From an uncultured Flavobacteriales bacterium (GTDB taxonomy: Bacteria > Bacteroidota > Bacteroidia > Flavobacteriales_D > Sanyastnellaceae), in assembly GCA_938092195.1 (NCBI GenBank), contig CALKHD010000226.1:1-5474 (forward strand): a stretch of DNA of 5,474 nt, written 5' to 3'. Made by a program: the position numbers and the translations under genes. Positions 1-5,474 of this stretch are shown here, piece after piece. Every line of letters starts with the position of its first letter. The stretch's first letter is position 1. The notes under the pieces were generated by a model. That model saw only the letters and a program-made list of their open reading frames with translations. It was not told where the DNA came from and ran no database searches.

Positions 1-449
1 GCTGAGCACGAGCCGCCGCAAACACCCAAAGCGTCGAGTTGGTTGCCGTCGCAGTCGCAGGCGGCAGGGGGGATGTTGGAGCATCCGCATTCATAAATGG
101 CGCCAGGTCCGTTGCAGATCTCGCAGTCATCAAGTTGGCCAACGCAGTCGTCTACGTCATCGCAGATGCCGTCGCTGTCGGCATCGGCTGAGCAATCGCC
201 ACCACAGTTGCCAAGGGCGTCGAGCTGGTTTCCGTCACAGTCGCAGTCTCCAGCCGGGATGCCAGAGCATCCGCAGTCGTAGATGGCGCCAGGGCCGTTG
301 CAGATCCCGCAGTCATCGAGTTGGCCGACGCAGTCGTCCACGTCATCGCAGATGCCATCGCTGTCGGCATCAGCTGAGCAATCACCGCCACAGTTGCCGA
401 GTGCGTCGAGTTGGTTTCCGTCGCAATCGCAGTCTCCAGCCGGGATGCC
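1..449 (-). repeat. 186-bp in-frame tandem repeat (62-residue protein unit), 2.4 copies visible
   Basis: Read on the minus strand, copy A is 449-264, copy B is 263-78, and copy C is 77-1, cut by the window edge. The period is exactly 186 bp, so the reading frame is kept. By hand alignment A and B differ at 18 of 186 bases (about 90% identity), but at only 2 of 62 residues (Gly to Glu in the DCxIC stretch, Asp to Glu before CGC). The visible 25 codons of copy C differ from A at 6 residues. Each full unit carries GIPAGDCDCDGNQLDALG, a DADSDGICDDVDDC acidic loop and CNGPGAIY followed by CGC. The array may continue beyond the left edge. Confidence 0.95.
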
Positions 450-1274
450 TTCTCCTCCACAGTTTCCACAAACATCGAGCTCAAGGCAGCTGCCATCGTC
501 TTCGGAAGCACTTGAGTCATAGTTGCACGCTGCGTCATCGGTGCACCCAAAAGTGGGAATGGCCAAGTCGAGGTAAATCGCTGAGCTTTGATCGCCTTCG
601 AGGAAAATCTGAACGTGAAGATTGCCGCTCAAGACACCATTTGTGGTGAGCTGAGCGATCAGCACACGCTGATTTGAATCGGCGTTTCCATTGGTGTAGC
701 TGGCCTGAGTAAACCAAGTTCCACCTGTGTTGTCGGTGAGGTTGAATCCAGATCCCAGCGCGCCTGATCCCGGTTCAAAAAGGGGTTTCCAAGGGTTGGT
801 GGAGGATTGCAATGTCAAAATCTCACCTTCGCCATTGGCAGAGGAGGGAGGGCCATCTATGCCAATGGTGACGTAGCTGTCGTATTCATTGGAGGGGTAA
901 GCAGGCCAGGCGCCTTCGATGACTCCTGCAGATGTGACGCTTCCCAGTGGCGAGGATTGAAAAAAGTTTCCTGTGGTCAACAGCTGGGCTGGTGAGGATT
1001 CATTGCCAAAGACAGCCGATAGTTTGTCATTCGGGTTGCCCATCGTGACAAAGAGCTGGTAACAATTGAAACCGGTGAGGTCAGCGTCTGCGAGTGGGCC
1101 AATGTCAGTGGCCAAGGTTTCGATCTCAATGGAGTATTCCGAAGGGTCGATGGTGGTAACATTCGACCAAATGACGTTTTGATGAAAATCGTCAATGCTT
1201 TGAGCATTGGCCAAAACAGAGATAAAAGCGGTACATACCGCTAATAATAATCTCCTGAATTGAAGAAGTGACAT
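1..1274 (-). CDS. Large secreted Cys/Asp-rich repeat protein, 3' end outside window
   Basis: The frame is open from ATG at 1274 to the left edge: 424 whole codons without a stop, so the C-terminus is missing. Residues 1-24 form a signal peptide (Arg7-Arg8, hydrophobic core, cleavage probably at ANA/Q after residue 24), so the protein is exported. Residues about 25-240 look like one beta-rich module with YQLFVTMGNPNDKLSAVFG (72-90), EYDSYVTIGIDG (130-141), GGTWF (184-188) and RVLIAQLTTNG (203-213). I recall similar patterns in uncharacterised secreted proteins of marine bacteria. GCTDDAACNYD (243-253) followed by DDGSC (259-263) is a short module familiar from Bacteroidetes exported proteins. 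From residue 276 a 62-residue Cys/Asp-rich unit repeats; its DADSDGICDDVDDC stretch resembles thrombospondin type 3 calcium loops. Type 9 secretion is plausible, but the C-terminal sorting domain that would show it lies outside the window. A surface or adhesive role is inference; no catalytic motif is visible. Confidence 0.85.
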   Translation of the reverse strand, partial: MSLLQFRRLLLAVCTAFISVLANAQSIDDFHQNVIWSNVTTIDPSEYSIEIETLATDIGPLADADLTGFNCYQLFVTMGNPNDKLSAVFGNESSPAQLLTTGNFFQSSPLGSVTSAGVIEGAWPAYPSNEYDSYVTIGIDGPPSSANGEGEILTLQSSTNPWKPLFEPGSGALGSGFNLTDNTGGTWFTQASYTNGNADSNQRVLIAQLTTNGVLSGNLHVQIFLEGDQSSAIYLDLAIPTFGCTDDAACNYDSSASEDDGSCLELDVCGNCGGEGIPAGDCDCDGNQLDALGNCGGDCSADADSDGICDDVDDCVGQLDDCGICNGPGAIYDCGCSGIPAGDCDCDGNQLDALGNCGGDCSADADSDGICDDVDDCVGQLDDCEICNGPGAIYECGCSNIPPAACDCDGNQLDALGVCGGSCS

Positions 1275-1371
1275 TTGGTTTGGTTAGGAACAACAAGGTC
1301 TAAAATATTATGGCCAATCCTGTCTACGTTCACGAATTCGACGTGTCCGGTTTGCTTGCCATCTTGCACGA
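1275..1371. promoter_or_regulatory. Divergent intergenic region, presumed promoters for both flanking genes
   Basis: This 97-bp gap lies between two divergent start codons, so both genes should be transcribed from it. It includes an AT-rich core (about 1301-1311). On the minus strand, TATTTTAG at 1307-1300 matches the Bacteroidetes -7 element TAnnTTTG at all but one fixed position and would put a transcript start about 20 nt before the secreted-protein ATG. I see no good -33 TTTG at the right spacing for it. On the plus strand, TTTG at 1279-1282 lies 18 bases before TAAAATAT (1301-1308), which matches the -7 element only weakly. The promoter role follows from gene layout; the exact elements are tentative. 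Confidence 0.4.
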
Positions 1372-2538
1372 ATGCGTGTCCTTCACTTTGCGAGTTGGTA
1401 TCCAAATGAGATACACCCTCAGTTGGGCAACTTTGTTCGGAGGCACATTCGAGCTGTTGCAGATGAAACTTCCAGTGTCGTTTTGCATGCGTGGCCGGGG
1501 GTTTCCGGCCATTTGAACAAGGATTCCTGGACGTTTGGAAACGGCTTGGAGCAGGACTTGAAAGAAACCCTTGTCCCGGTCAGGAACCTTCCTCCAAGGC
1601 GTTGGAGAACCGAGCGAGGGTATAATCGAATTTGTGAATGCATGGATAAGGCGGGGCAACAACCTGACTTGATTCATTTGCACATCGCAGCAGATGCTGC
1701 TTCCTCTGCGGTTCAATGGGCGGACAGGTGGGGAGTCCCTTTGGTGGTCTCCGAACATTGGACGGCGTACCACGCAGAAAACAAACGGTCTTTCCGATCA
1801 GAAGAAGAGGCAGGGGTGCGGGCTGCATTGCGCGCAGCTTCCTTGCATTTGCCGGTTTCTTCCCATTTGGGAAGGGCCATGTCTCGCTTTGCCCCAGGTG
1901 TGGATCAACAGGTGATTCCAAATGTGGTTGAACCCTGTTTTTCGTTGCCACAAAAGCCCCGTGCTCGTGATGGATCTTTGCGACTGTTGCACGTGAGTTC
2001 GTTGCTGGATGACCACAAGAACATCAAAGGCATGTTGCGAGCCTTGGCAGATGCAGCCACGCGGGGTGCAGATTTTGTGGTTCAGGTGATCGGTGGAGCA
2101 GGGGCAGGAAAGTTGGAAATCCCCGGGTTCGAAAATCTGGTCGGTCAGCTTGGGCTGCAGGGGCGAATTGAATTCACGGGACCTGCATCACCCTTTGATG
2201 TGGCCGCGGCGATGCAGAAGTCGGATGCCTTGGTGCTCTTTAGCCGCTACGAAAATTTGCCCTGTGTTCTTCTGGAAGCTTGGAGCACTGGACTTCCTGT
2301 GATGGCCACAAATGTGGGCGGGGTGGGAGAACACTTGGAGGGGCGCCCAATGTTGGGCACCCTGATTCCGAATGAAGACGAAAAGGCCTTGAGCGATGCG
2401 ATTCTCGCGTTTGACCAGCGGAAAAAGTCGGGTGAACTGACCCATGAGAAGGAGACGGCAGATTATGCCAGTGCTCGGTTCACCACTTCGGCGGTGGGAG
2501 CGCGCATCCTTCAGGCTTATCGATCCGTCTTGCGGTAA
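1372..2538 (+). CDS. Glycosyltransferase family 4-type (GT-B fold), 388 aa
   Basis: Probably a retaining cytoplasmic or membrane-associated enzyme that moves a sugar from a nucleotide-sugar donor to a glycan or lipid-linked acceptor; donor and acceptor cannot be read from sequence. The N-terminal half has SWYPNEIHPQLGNFVRRHI (8-26), as in many Bacteroidetes GT4 enzymes, then HLHIA (102-106) and SEHWTAYH (127-134). IPNVVEP (182-188) marks the linker region. The C-terminal donor domain begins with LLHVSSLLDDHKNIKGMLRA (205-224), where Lys216 or Lys219 is the likely phosphate contact. It holds the family's E-x7-E pair (Glu294 and Glu302 in YENLPCVLLEAWSTGLPV) and GGVGEHL (316-322). Length is normal and there is no signal peptide or membrane segment. 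ATG 1372 opens directly into the conserved N-terminus. No other polysaccharide gene lies beside it in this window, so its pathway (surface polysaccharide, O-antigen or protein glycosylation) is open. Its last 22 bases overlap the convergent M15 peptidase gene. Confidence 0.93.
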   Translation: MRVLHFASWYPNEIHPQLGNFVRRHIRAVADETSSVVLHAWPGVSGHLNKDSWTFGNGLEQDLKETLVPVRNLPPRRWRTERGYNRICECMDKAGQQPDLIHLHIAADAASSAVQWADRWGVPLVVSEHWTAYHAENKRSFRSEEEAGVRAALRAASLHLPVSSHLGRAMSRFAPGVDQQVIPNVVEPCFSLPQKPRARDGSLRLLHVSSLLDDHKNIKGMLRALADAATRGADFVVQVIGGAGAGKLEIPGFENLVGQLGLQGRIEFTGPASPFDVAAAMQKSDALVLFSRYENLPCVLLEAWSTGLPVMATNVGGVGEHLEGRPMLGTLIPNEDEKALSDAILAFDQRKKSGELTHEKETADYASARFTTSAVGARILQAYRSVLR

Positions 2539-3338
2539 GCGGGGGGGAGGTCAACTCCATTCACGAAGTCGGTGAACACCTTCAATCCATCGGCTGTGTT
2601 GGCTCCACTGAAGTCACCTTGGCGCAGGTCGTCAGGCGAAATGAGGGCGTTGAAGGAGATCAGCATGGGGCCTGCGATGGGTAAGTATGACCAATGCCAG
2701 CGCTCCATTTCATAGCCGGTTCTGCCCGTGCTTTTATCGTCATAGACCTGATGAAATCCAAAGTCGCGGGCATGGGCATTGAGCCATGCATAAATGACTT
2801 CTCCTTCTCCGGACTCGAACCAGTCGTTTTCGAAAGAGTTCAGGTCAATGTCGGTGCCCCAATGGTGGCGTGAAGCTCCTGGCATGGCGCTGTAGGTCAG
2901 GATGTCACGGGCTTTGTCTACGGCTTGCCAACCCATGTATTGGGGGCGTGACCACTTGCGTTCCCAGATGCCGCGTTGGTATTCAAAGTTTCGGGTGGCA
3001 CTGCGGATGAGGAGTTGCACACCGTCTTCCGCTGCAGCTGTCCTCATGCGGCCATAGGCGGAAAGCGCTTCGGTCCTTAGGTAAATGTTGTCCTTGTCGG
3101 TCCAGGTCACAGGAACCCGTTCAAAATCAGGATGAACTGATGGGTCAAACTGGCCAAGCAATTCATGTTTGGGCCAGCGATCTCCAACCTCAAGTTGACT
3201 GTGCTCTGAAGGAGAGGTGTGGGTGAACTCTGCTGAGGCTCTGTCATGAAGCCCGGACTCCACAGCTGGCTGTGCAGCGGGTTCCGCGCAACCCCATAGA
3301 AGGGTCATGGCCAGCGTGGGAAACGCTGTCCGGATCAA
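2517..3338 (-). CDS. M15-family (VanY/D-Ala-D-Ala carboxypeptidase-like) zinc peptidase, probable lipoprotein
   Basis: Predicted zinc peptidase that trims peptidoglycan stem peptides on the outer face of a membrane. With the start used here (273 aa) the M15B signature is SRHHWGTDIDLN (156-167): His158 and Asp165 are expected zinc ligands. ERWHWSYLP (212-220) supplies His215 as third ligand and Glu212 as catalytic base. RSATRNFEYQRG (112-123) is the usual substrate-binding strand. The N-terminus MIRTAFPTLAMTLLWGC gives a short signal peptide ending in a lipobox-like LWGC with Cys17; Trp at -2 is atypical. The start is uncertain. TTG 3338 overlaps the trxB stop as TTGA, which favours coupling. 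TTG 3362 or ATG 3389 would lengthen the signal peptide but overlap the trxB C-terminus. ATG 3308 would destroy the signal peptide. It is last in the cluster. The family is confident; true substrate (D-Ala-D-Ala, D-Ala-L-Ala or L-Ala-D-Glu type) is not determinable. Confidence 0.88.
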   Translation of the reverse strand: MIRTAFPTLAMTLLWGCAEPAAQPAVESGLHDRASAEFTHTSPSEHSQLEVGDRWPKHELLGQFDPSVHPDFERVPVTWTDKDNIYLRTEALSAYGRMRTAAAEDGVQLLIRSATRNFEYQRGIWERKWSRPQYMGWQAVDKARDILTYSAMPGASRHHWGTDIDLNSFENDWFESGEGEVIYAWLNAHARDFGFHQVYDDKSTGRTGYEMERWHWSYLPIAGPMLISFNALISPDDLRQGDFSGANTADGLKVFTDFVNGVDLPPAYRKTDR

Positions 3339-4288
3339 TGCAGGCCTTTTTCCGCGAGCCAACGCTCCGCATCCAAGGCAGCCATGCATCCGGTACCCGC
3401 CGCTGTAATGGCTTGGCGGTAGGTTTTGTCGCAGGCATCGCCGCTCCAAAAAACGCCTTCGGCATTGGTGTACGAGGAGCCTGGCTTGGCTGCAATAATG
3501 TAGCCTTCTGCGTCCAAATCAACCTGTCCCGAGAAGATGTCTGTGTTGGGCTTGTGGCCAATGGCGAGGAAGAACCCGGTCACATCGAGTGTAGATTCCT
3601 CTGTGGTCACGTTGTTGATTACCCGTGCTCCTTCCACTTGTTCTGCACCCAGGATGTCTACGGTTTCAGTGTTGTAGTGGATCTCGATGTTGTCCATGCC
3701 CTTGACGCGGTGTTGCATCGCTTTGGAGGCGCGCATCTCGTCGCGACGGACGAGCATGTGCACCTTTGTGCACAGCTTGGCCAGGTAGCTCGCTTCTTCG
3801 CAGGCGCTGTCTCCAGCACCCACCACGGCGACCTCTTGACCACGATAGAAGAACCCATCGCAGACGGCGCACGCAGAAACACCGCCACCATTGAGTCGAA
3901 GGCGGGTCTCGCTTTCCAGTCCCAGCCATTTGGCGGAAGCTCCGGTAGAAATGATCACAGAATCTGCACTCAACACGTGCTTTCCCTCTTCGATTTCCAC
4001 CAACTTCTTGTCGCCGCTAAAGTCCACTTTGGTGACCCAGCCTGTGCGAACGTCCGTGTCGAAGCGCTTGGCTTGGTTCTCCAAGTCCACCATCATGGCA
4101 GTGCCATTGATCCCTTCAGCGTAGCCGGGGAAGTTGTCGACGTCTGTCGTTTCGGTGAGCTGTCCGCCGGGTTGCATTCCCTGGTAGAGAACGGGCTTCA
4201 TGTCCGCGCGAGCGGCATAGATGGCGGCTGTATATCCTGCGGGACCCGATCCAATGATCAGGCACTTGACGTGTTCCTTGGCTTCCAT
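3335..4288 (-). CDS. trxB: Thioredoxin-disulfide reductase (NADPH), 317 aa
   Basis: Cytoplasmic homodimeric flavoenzyme that uses NADPH to reduce thioredoxin, keeping the thiol pool reduced. All low-molecular-weight TrxR elements are present in order. FAD-binding GSGPAG is at 13-18 and PGGQLTETTDVDNFPGY at 40-56. The redox-active CAVC is at 140-143, followed by Asp144. The NADPH site GAGDSA is at 157-162, with VRRDEMRAS (180-188) holding the Arg pair that reads the 2'-phosphate. The second FAD contact is SGDACDKTYRQAITAAGTG (282-300). Length is normal. ATG 4288 is chosen because it begins just before the first beta strand; an open extension to 4696 has no family-like sequence and only reads through the neighbouring gene in another frame. 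It starts 11 nt after the pseudouridine synthase stop and is probably co-transcribed. A ferredoxin- or thioredoxin-like-protein partner is possible, but the Arg pair supports NADPH use. Confidence 0.96.
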   Translation of the reverse strand: MEAKEHVKCLIIGSGPAGYTAAIYAARADMKPVLYQGMQPGGQLTETTDVDNFPGYAEGINGTAMMVDLENQAKRFDTDVRTGWVTKVDFSGDKKLVEIEEGKHVLSADSVIISTGASAKWLGLESETRLRLNGGGVSACAVCDGFFYRGQEVAVVGAGDSACEEASYLAKLCTKVHMLVRRDEMRASKAMQHRVKGMDNIEIHYNTETVDILGAEQVEGARVINNVTTEESTLDVTGFFLAIGHKPNTDIFSGQVDLDAEGYIIAAKPGSSYTNAEGVFWSGDACDKTYRQAITAAGTGCMAALDAERWLAEKGLH

Positions 4289-4299
4289 AGGGGGCAAAT

Positions 4300-5082
4300 T
4301 TACTGACCGGGACTCAGGTCTGAACCGCTCTGCTGGACCTTTTCGCTCAACTCGAGCATCTTGTCCCACAGGTTGTCCTCGGGCGGAGGTGCGATGATGC
4401 GAATCACTTCGCGTCGCGTGGGGTGAATAAACTCGATTCGACGGGCGTGCAGATGAATCGATGCATTGTCGTTGGTGCGCCTTGCGCCGTATTTGATGTC
4501 CCCTTTGATGGGGCAATCCAAGGAGGCGAGGGTGACCCTGATTTGGTGGTGGCGTCCAGTTTTGGGCTGCACCTCCACAAATGTGTAGTGGTCTCCTTTC
4601 CCAAGGATTTGGTATTTGAGCTCGGATTCCTTGCGTCCGTCTCCGGGGCCACTGTGGGCGTAACTCTTGTTGCGCTCTTGGTTTTTCTTCAGCCAATTGA
4701 CCACGTGGCCTTGCTGTTCCGGCGGAGTGCCTTTGACCACCGCCCAGTAGGTCTTGGCAACTTCGCGGTTCTTGAAAGCCTTCATCATGCGGCTCAGGGC
4801 CTTGGATGTCTTGGCATACAGGATCACGCCGCTGACGGGTCGGTCAATTCGGTGGATGGTGCCCAGCCAGGCTTCACCGGGCTTGCTGTACTTGACCCTC
4901 AGGTACTCGCGGATCACATTGTCCAGGGTGCGGTCGTTGGTGATGTCGCCTTGGACAATGTCGCTGGACCGCTTGTTCACCGCAATGATGTGGTTGTCCT
5001 CAAAAAGGACCTCCAGGTTTTCTGGGGTGCTCATTACAATGGGCACCTTGGGTTTGTGGGCGAAGGTTTTGCCCTCGGCCAT
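4300..5082 (-). CDS. RluA-family RNA pseudouridine synthase, 260 aa
   Basis: Isomerises specific uridines in rRNA or tRNA to pseudouridine. LEVLFEDNHIIAVNK (23-37) is the usual opening of the catalytic domain. GTIHRIDRPVSGVILYA (74-90) holds the catalytic Asp80 in the HRxDR..SG motif. AKTYWAVVKG (109-118) and PKTGRHHQIRVTLAS (173-187) complete the RluA signature, and the end has IHLHARRIEFIHP (209-221). There is no N-terminal S4 RNA-binding domain as in RluD or RluC, so this is the compact form, and the target uridine cannot be assigned. ATG 5082 overlaps the panB stop by one base (TGATG), which favours this start. ATG 5034 (244 aa) would begin four residues before the conserved opening (at STPENLEV) and is a real alternative, because residues 1-16 are not family-like. 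It lies between panB and trxB in the same direction. Confidence 0.92.
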   Translation of the reverse strand: MAEGKTFAHKPKVPIVMSTPENLEVLFEDNHIIAVNKRSSDIVQGDITNDRTLDNVIREYLRVKYSKPGEAWLGTIHRIDRPVSGVILYAKTSKALSRMMKAFKNREVAKTYWAVVKGTPPEQQGHVVNWLKKNQERNKSYAHSGPGDGRKESELKYQILGKGDHYTFVEVQPKTGRHHQIRVTLASLDCPIKGDIKYGARRTNDNASIHLHARRIEFIHPTRREVIRIIAPPPEDNLWDKMLELSEKVQQSGSDLSPGQ

Positions 5083-5474
5083 CAGTACTGCTCGTTTTCG
5101 TTGGGGAAATCCTTGGCGCGAACGTCCGAGACGTACTGCCCGATGGCGTCGTGCATCTGCTGACCCATGTCCAAGTACCGGCGCAAGAAGCGCGGTGAAA
5201 AGTCTTGGGTGATGCCCAGCATATCGGGCAACACGAGCACCTGTCCATCGCACCCTGCGCCCGCGCCAATGCCAATGGTGGGCACGTGCAGGCTCTCGCT
5301 GACGGCCGTGGCCAAAGCGGCAGGCACTTTTTCGAGCACGAGGCTAAAGCAACCGATTTCTTCGAGGAGCTTGGCGTTGGCCTTGAGCTCATTGGCTTCC
5401 TCTTCTTCTTTGGCCCGAACGGTGTAGGTGCCAAACTTGTAAATGCTCTGCGGGGTGAGTCCCAGGTGGCCCAT
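5082..5474 (-). CDS. panB: Ketopantoate hydroxymethyltransferase (3-methyl-2-oxobutanoate hydroxymethyltransferase), 5' part outside window
   Basis: Cytoplasmic enzyme that adds a hydroxymethyl group from 5,10-methylene-tetrahydrofolate to 3-methyl-2-oxobutanoate, giving ketopantoate, the first committed step to pantothenate and CoA. Only the last 130 codons are here, about the C-terminal half of a usual 260-280-residue protein. MGHLGLTPQS at the very edge is an internal conserved stretch of PanB, not the true N-terminus, so the gene continues beyond 5474. FSLVLEKVP (43-51 of the visible part) carries the glutamate equivalent to the catalytic Glu181 of E. coli PanB. PTIGIGAG..CDGQVLVLPDMLGI (65-88) is the family's next conserved block. 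The stop TGA at 5084-5082 shares its A with the ATG of the pseudouridine synthase. No other pantothenate gene is visible. Identification is firm; only the missing 5' half limits it. Confidence 0.95.
   Translation of the reverse strand: MGHLGLTPQSIYKFGTYTVRAKEEEEANELKANAKLLEEIGCFSLVLEKVPAALATAVSESLHVPTIGIGAGAGCDGQVLVLPDMLGITQDFSPRFLRRYLDMGQQMHDAIGQYVSDVRAKDFPNENEQY

Noticed and set aside
97..550. Ser/Pro/Gln-rich and Thr/Ala-rich repetitive small open frames on both strands
   Set aside because: They are out-of-frame readings of the 186-bp repeat. The frame open from 1274 has a signal peptide, ordered Cys motifs and mostly silent differences between copies, so it is the coding one.
1196..1274. 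Possible lipoprotein signal (LAVC) in the secreted protein
   Set aside because: Val at -1 does not fit a lipobox, Cys14 lies inside the hydrophobic core, and ANA/Q at 24/25 is a normal signal peptidase I site.
2562..2578. Short inverted repeat TTCAC...GTGAA as a terminator for the glycosyltransferase gene
   Set aside because: The stem is only 5 bp, there is no T-run after it, and it lies inside the M15 peptidase coding sequence.
3272..4306. A 344-codon open frame on the plus strand opposite trxB
   Set aside because: It lies wholly antisense to a gene with complete thioredoxin reductase motifs, its translation shows no family-like pattern, and such frames are common opposite GC-rich-third-position genes.
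4289..4696. N-terminal extension of trxB by 136 residues to an ATG at 4696
   Set aside because: The extension is Pro/Arg/Gln-rich, unlike the family, and reads through the pseudouridine synthase gene in another frame. ATG 4288 gives the normal TrxB length.
4423..5163. A 246-codon open frame on the plus strand opposite the pseudouridine synthase and panB end
   Set aside because: It is antisense to two well-supported genes. The His/Val/Leu-rich translation mirrors the codon bias of the real strand.
5083..5253. N-terminal extension of the pseudouridine synthase to an ATG at 5253
   Set aside because: It overlaps the conserved C-terminal part of panB in another frame and has no family-like sequence; the TGATG junction at 5082 explains the start better.

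Overview
The window most likely comes from a marine-type Bacteroidetes genome, probably Flavobacteriales-like, of moderate GC for that group. Three things suggest this. The left-hand secreted protein carries the GCTDxxACNYD...DDGSC and CNGPGAIYxCGC modules that I know from exported proteins of that phylum. The glycosyltransferase, pseudouridine synthase and M15 peptidase resemble Bacteroidetes forms. No gene start has a clear Shine-Dalgarno sequence. The assignment rests on recognition from memory, not on a search.

Layout from left to right: (1) Positions 1-1274, minus strand, hold the first 424 codons of a large secreted protein that runs off the left edge. It has a signal peptide, a roughly 220-residue beta-rich module, and then a Cys/Asp-rich tail. 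The tail contains a 62-residue (186-bp) tandem repeat with calcium-binding-like Asp loops. (2) A 97-bp AT-rich gap (1275-1371) separates two divergent genes and should hold both promoters. (3) Positions 1372-2538, plus strand, encode a complete family-4-type glycosyltransferase. (4) From 2517 to the right edge, four minus-strand genes form a tight, leftward-read cluster: panB (entering from the right edge), an RluA-family pseudouridine synthase, thioredoxin reductase (trxB) and an M15/VanY-like peptidase that is probably a lipoprotein. The junctions in that cluster are a 1-nt TGATG overlap, an 11-nt gap and a likely 4-nt TTGA overlap, so one transcript with translational coupling is likely. 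The glycosyltransferase and the M15 peptidase converge and their 3' ends overlap by 22 bp.

The cluster mixes unrelated housekeeping functions: pantothenate/CoA synthesis, RNA modification, thiol redox and peptidoglycan trimming. I read it as a growth-related operon of convenience rather than one pathway. I find no RNA genes, mobile elements, CRISPR arrays or convincing terminators. No stretch over 300 bases lacks a gene. The part most worth a second look is the repeat-bearing secreted protein at the left edge. I see no clear sign of a new multi-gene system.
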